DNA of 64,000 nt from MAG-120802 sp049430265 (GTDB lineage: Bacteria; Actinomycetota; Actinomycetes; Nanopelagicales; Nanopelagicaceae): the NCBI GenBank assembly GCA_049430265.1, contig JBMTBW010000002.1, forward strand, positions 1 to 64,000, given 5' to 3'. The translations under genes and the position numbers were made by a program. This document shows positions 61,767 to 64,000 of the stretch, in pieces (the stretch's first letter is position 1; every line of letters starts with the position of its first letter). The notes beneath the pieces were generated by a model. It made no database searches. It was given only the letters and a program-made list of their open reading frames with translations, and was not told the origin of the DNA.

Positions 61767-62771
61767 ATGGCCCTTAAAAAACTCCGAATTGTCACCCTTG
61801 CCCTGAGCCTCAGTGCGAGCCTCCTAGTCGGCTGCGCATCTCAAAAAAGCGAGAGTTTGGTGATCTATTCTGGTCGAAGCGAGAGCTTCATCGCCCCTTT
61901 TCTCAATAAATTTACCGCCCTTACTGGAACCAAATTAGATGTTCGCTACGGTGATTCAGCTGCTCTTGCTGCTCAACTTCTTGAAGAGGGTTCTAATTCA
62001 CCTGCAGATTTATTTATCTCTCAAGATGCGGGAGCGCTAGGTGCAATTAGTGAGGCTGGTTTATTTGCAACACTTGAAAAGCAAGTTTTAGATCGCGTTG
62101 AAGATAAGTATCAATCCAGTAGATCGGATTGGGTTGGAGTTACTGGAAGAGCTCGAGTCTTTGCCTACTCGCCAGAGAGAGTCAAAAACCTTCCAAGTAG
62201 TATCGATCAATTAACTCTACCGATTTATCGCGCCAAGGTTGGAATTGCTCCGACAAATTCATCTTTCCAAGCTTTTATCACAGCGCTAATCCAATCAAGA
62301 GGCGAAGCGGCGGTAGTTAATTGGCTAGAGCGACTCAAAGCTAATGATGTAAAACTCTATGAAAAGAATTCTCAAATTGTGGCAGCAATTGATGCTGGTG
62401 AGATTGATCTTGGTTTAGTAAATCACTATTACCTTTGGGAAGTCTCAAAGGCCTTGGGGCGCGATATTGCAGTTGCTAATGGATTCTTTGCTCCAGGCGA
62501 TACCGGAAATATGATAAATGTTGCTGGAGCTGGCATTCTAAAAACCTCTACCAATTATCAATTGGCACTTGAACTCTTGACATATCTTCTTAGCGATGAA
62601 GCCCAGAGAGAATTTATTGAAGAGACCTATGAATACTCTTTAGTCCTTAAAGATGCTAGCCCGGTAGGGCTTCCACCGCTTAGTCAGATTCCATCGCCGC
62701 GTGTTGATCTCTCACTTCTAGCTAACTTATCTAAGACCCAAGCCTTGCTAATCAAAGTGGGGTTGATCTAA
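61767..62771 (+). CDS. Iron ABC transporter substrate-binding lipoprotein (FbpA/FutA-like)
   Basis: A 334-residue periplasmic-type binding protein anchored by lipid: lipobox LVGC with Cys23. It starts SLVIYSGRSESFIAPFLNKF, and LGLVNHYYLWEVSK near 212-225 holds the tyrosine pair that binds ferric ion in FbpA. Ferric iron uptake is the likely role. TAACCT lies 13 to 8 bases before the ATG. The permease gene follows with its reading frame overlapping the stop. Confidence 0.88.
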   Translation: MALKKLRIVTLALSLSASLLVGCASQKSESLVIYSGRSESFIAPFLNKFTALTGTKLDVRYGDSAALAAQLLEEGSNSPADLFISQDAGALGAISEAGLFATLEKQVLDRVEDKYQSSRSDWVGVTGRARVFAYSPERVKNLPSSIDQLTLPIYRAKVGIAPTNSSFQAFITALIQSRGEAAVVNWLERLKANDVKLYEKNSQIVAAIDAGEIDLGLVNHYYLWEVSKALGRDIAVANGFFAPGDTGNMINVAGAGILKTSTNYQLALELLTYLLSDEAQREFIEETYEYSLVLKDASPVGLPPLSQIPSPRVDLSLLANLSKTQALLIKVGLI

Positions 62772-64000
62772 TTTCAATTAAATTAAGTGAAACTGACCTA
62801 GGCCAAGAGGCTTGGGCCAATAGGCAATCTCGACCAAATATCACCCTGCTTGCAGCATCCCTAATCGCGTTTCTTGCTGCCAGCCTGCCTCTCTTCTATC
62901 TATTCAGGCGAGCCATAGATGCTGAGATATCAGAAGTTTCCCTGATTTTATTTAGGAGTAAAACTTTAGAAATTTTGGCAACTACCTTAGGTTTAACAAT
63001 TGCAGTTACAGCGCTATCAACTCTAATTGGACTTGCTCTGGCTTGGACACTATTTAACATCGATCTTCCCTTTAGATCTACGCTTCAAGCACTTGTTATC
63101 TTGCCAGTTGCAATTCCTAGTTATGTATTTACCTATAGCTGGATCTCTCTAATTCCTGGATTTAAAGGGCTATGGGCTGCACTCTTTGTTCTAGTTCTTG
63201 CAACTACTCCCTACATAACTCTGACAACCCTGGCTGCTCTGCGCCGTAGCGATTGGTCTACCTATGAAGTTGCTCAAACACTTGGATTAAATGGTTTCCA
63301 GATATTTGCAAGAGTTACTTGGCCACAGATTAAGAATTCTGTTGCTGCTGGCTCTCTTCTTTCAGCGCTCTACGTCTTAAGTGACTTTGGAGCAATTTCA
63401 CTTCTAGGAGTTGATACTCTAACTAGAGCAATCGAAAATATTTATCGAGGCTCTTTTGATCGATCAAGTGCATCTATCTTGGCATTAATCTTAGTGGCAA
63501 TCTCTGCGCTAGTTATTAGACTTGAAGAGCGGAGTCGGCAGAAGCTTCGAATCTTAAAATCCTCGAGTCGTATCATCAAACGAGCTAAAGCTAACGATAA
63601 GTTTAAAGTTAAGGTAATAGCGCTTCTTGGTATCGGTTTATATCTAGCACTTGGCCTTGTGATTCCAATGTTTCAACTTCTCTCTATTTTCTTTGCAAAC
63701 TCAACCAGAATTAATTACGCACTTCTATTTCAAGCATCGCTATCAACCCTAATCGCTGCCTGCCTTGGCGCGCTGATTGCTCTAGCTCTGGCTCTTCCAG
63801 TTGGAGTTCTCTCCGCTCAAAGATCCAGGCTCGGCAGAGTTAGTGATAAGGCGATTTTGATTGTTCACGCTCTACCAGGAATTGTTATGGGGCTAGCTCT
63901 AGTTTCATTTGGCTCATCTATTGGCTGGCTCTATCAGAGCTTGCTACTTCTCTCAGTTGCCTATGCCCTGCTCTTTATGGCTAAAGCGGTGGGTTCGGTG
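62771..64000 (+). CDS. Iron ABC transporter permease (FbpB-like), 3' end outside the window
   Basis: The frame is uninterrupted from here to the window end, with many membrane helices. TLGLNGFQIFARVTWPQIKNS (near 174-194) is the EAA coupling loop of the first half, and a second permease half begins near residue 280 (TRINYALLFQASL). No ATG, GTG or TTG occurs in frame before the first membrane helix; the best start is ATT at 62771, sharing one base with the stop of the binding-protein gene, with GGGG about eight bases before. ATT at 62777 and CTG codons are alternatives. Confidence 0.85.
   Translation, partial: MSIKLSETDLGQEAWANRQSRPNITLLAASLIAFLAASLPLFYLFRRAIDAEISEVSLILFRSKTLEILATTLGLTIAVTALSTLIGLALAWTLFNIDLPFRSTLQALVILPVAIPSYVFTYSWISLIPGFKGLWAALFVLVLATTPYITLTTLAALRRSDWSTYEVAQTLGLNGFQIFARVTWPQIKNSVAAGSLLSALYVLSDFGAISLLGVDTLTRAIENIYRGSFDRSSASILALILVAISALVIRLEERSRQKLRILKSSSRIIKRAKANDKFKVKVIALLGIGLYLALGLVIPMFQLLSIFFANSTRINYALLFQASLSTLIAACLGALIALALALPVGVLSAQRSRLGRVSDKAILIVHALPGIVMGLALVSFGSSIGWLYQSLLLLSVAYALLFMAKAVGSV

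Noticed and set aside
1..64000. CRISPR array, insertion sequence, prophage, integron or toxin-antitoxin pair
   Set aside because: I saw no regular direct repeats with spacers, no transposase or integrase motif, no phage structural genes and no short paired toxin genes; every long frame is accounted for by ordinary genes.

Overview
The window reads as a chromosomal piece of a small-genome, moderately low-GC actinobacterium. The gene families are typically actinobacterial: a diheme QcrC/Rieske/QcrB branch with CtaC, CtaD, CtaE and CtaF, DUF3043, DUF4191, DUF3000, a PadR regulator beside Ino1, a PimB'-type mannosyltransferase, a fused DEDDh exonuclease/GIY-YIG protein and an SCO2322-like secreted protein. 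AT-rich codon use, one-base to tens-of-bases gaps, overlapping ends and almost no mobile DNA suggest a streamlined free-living lineage such as the freshwater acI group (Nanopelagicales). The lineage is an inference. I saw no insertion sequence, prophage, CRISPR array, toxin-antitoxin pair or other defence cluster. No stretch over 300 bases lacks a gene; the longest gaps are about 250 bases before 19587 (a cobalamin riboswitch) and 240 bases before 45865 (an unexplained leader).

Layout. Bases 1-4.4 kb hold a tRNA-Val end, a VOC protein, a small zinc-ribbon protein, UppP, an M3 oligopeptidase and a hydrolase. Bases 4.4-16.6 kb hold the exonuclease/GIY-YIG gene, trpD, a degenerate receiver protein and the cytochrome bc-aa3 genes in two divergent groups. 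Bases 15.2-18.3 kb hold a cysteine desulfurase-like enzyme, an A-type Fe-S carrier and NadA, which fit together as Fe-S supply for NAD synthesis. Bases 19.3-23.5 kb are a cobalamin-riboswitch-led ECF transporter. Bases 23.5-38.2 kb hold gcvT, pepA, lpd, sucB, lipB, lipA, lipid genes and glnA, a block joined by lipoylated enzymes. Bases 38.2-51.5 kb are mixed accessory genes: M48 protease, amidotransferase, nickel/cobalt uptake, inositol-phosphate synthase with PadR, nucleobase permease, LysE exporter, a Cas4-like nuclease and a hydrolase with a membrane tail. Bases 51.5-61.7 kb hold glucokinase, acyl-CoA ligase, a cytoplasmic two-component pair, PimB', an NlpC/P60 hydrolase, DUF3000 and RNase D. 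The window ends inside an iron-type ABC transporter.

The most striking thing is the promoter architecture. At 24 transcription-unit starts a TANNNT box ends 7 or 8 bases before the start codon, where a sigma-70-type -10 element would sit if transcription began at the start codon itself. These genes have no Shine-Dalgarno sequence, whereas many operon-internal genes do. At pepA/gcvT two such boxes overlap by five bases, giving one symmetric bidirectional promoter in a 17-base gap. Perfect palindromes that look like operators sit in the promoters of the nickel/cobalt permease, the iron-type transporter and padR. No wholly new multi-gene system is evident; the novelty is in regulation, in an apparent ATT start codon and in a few unusual single proteins.
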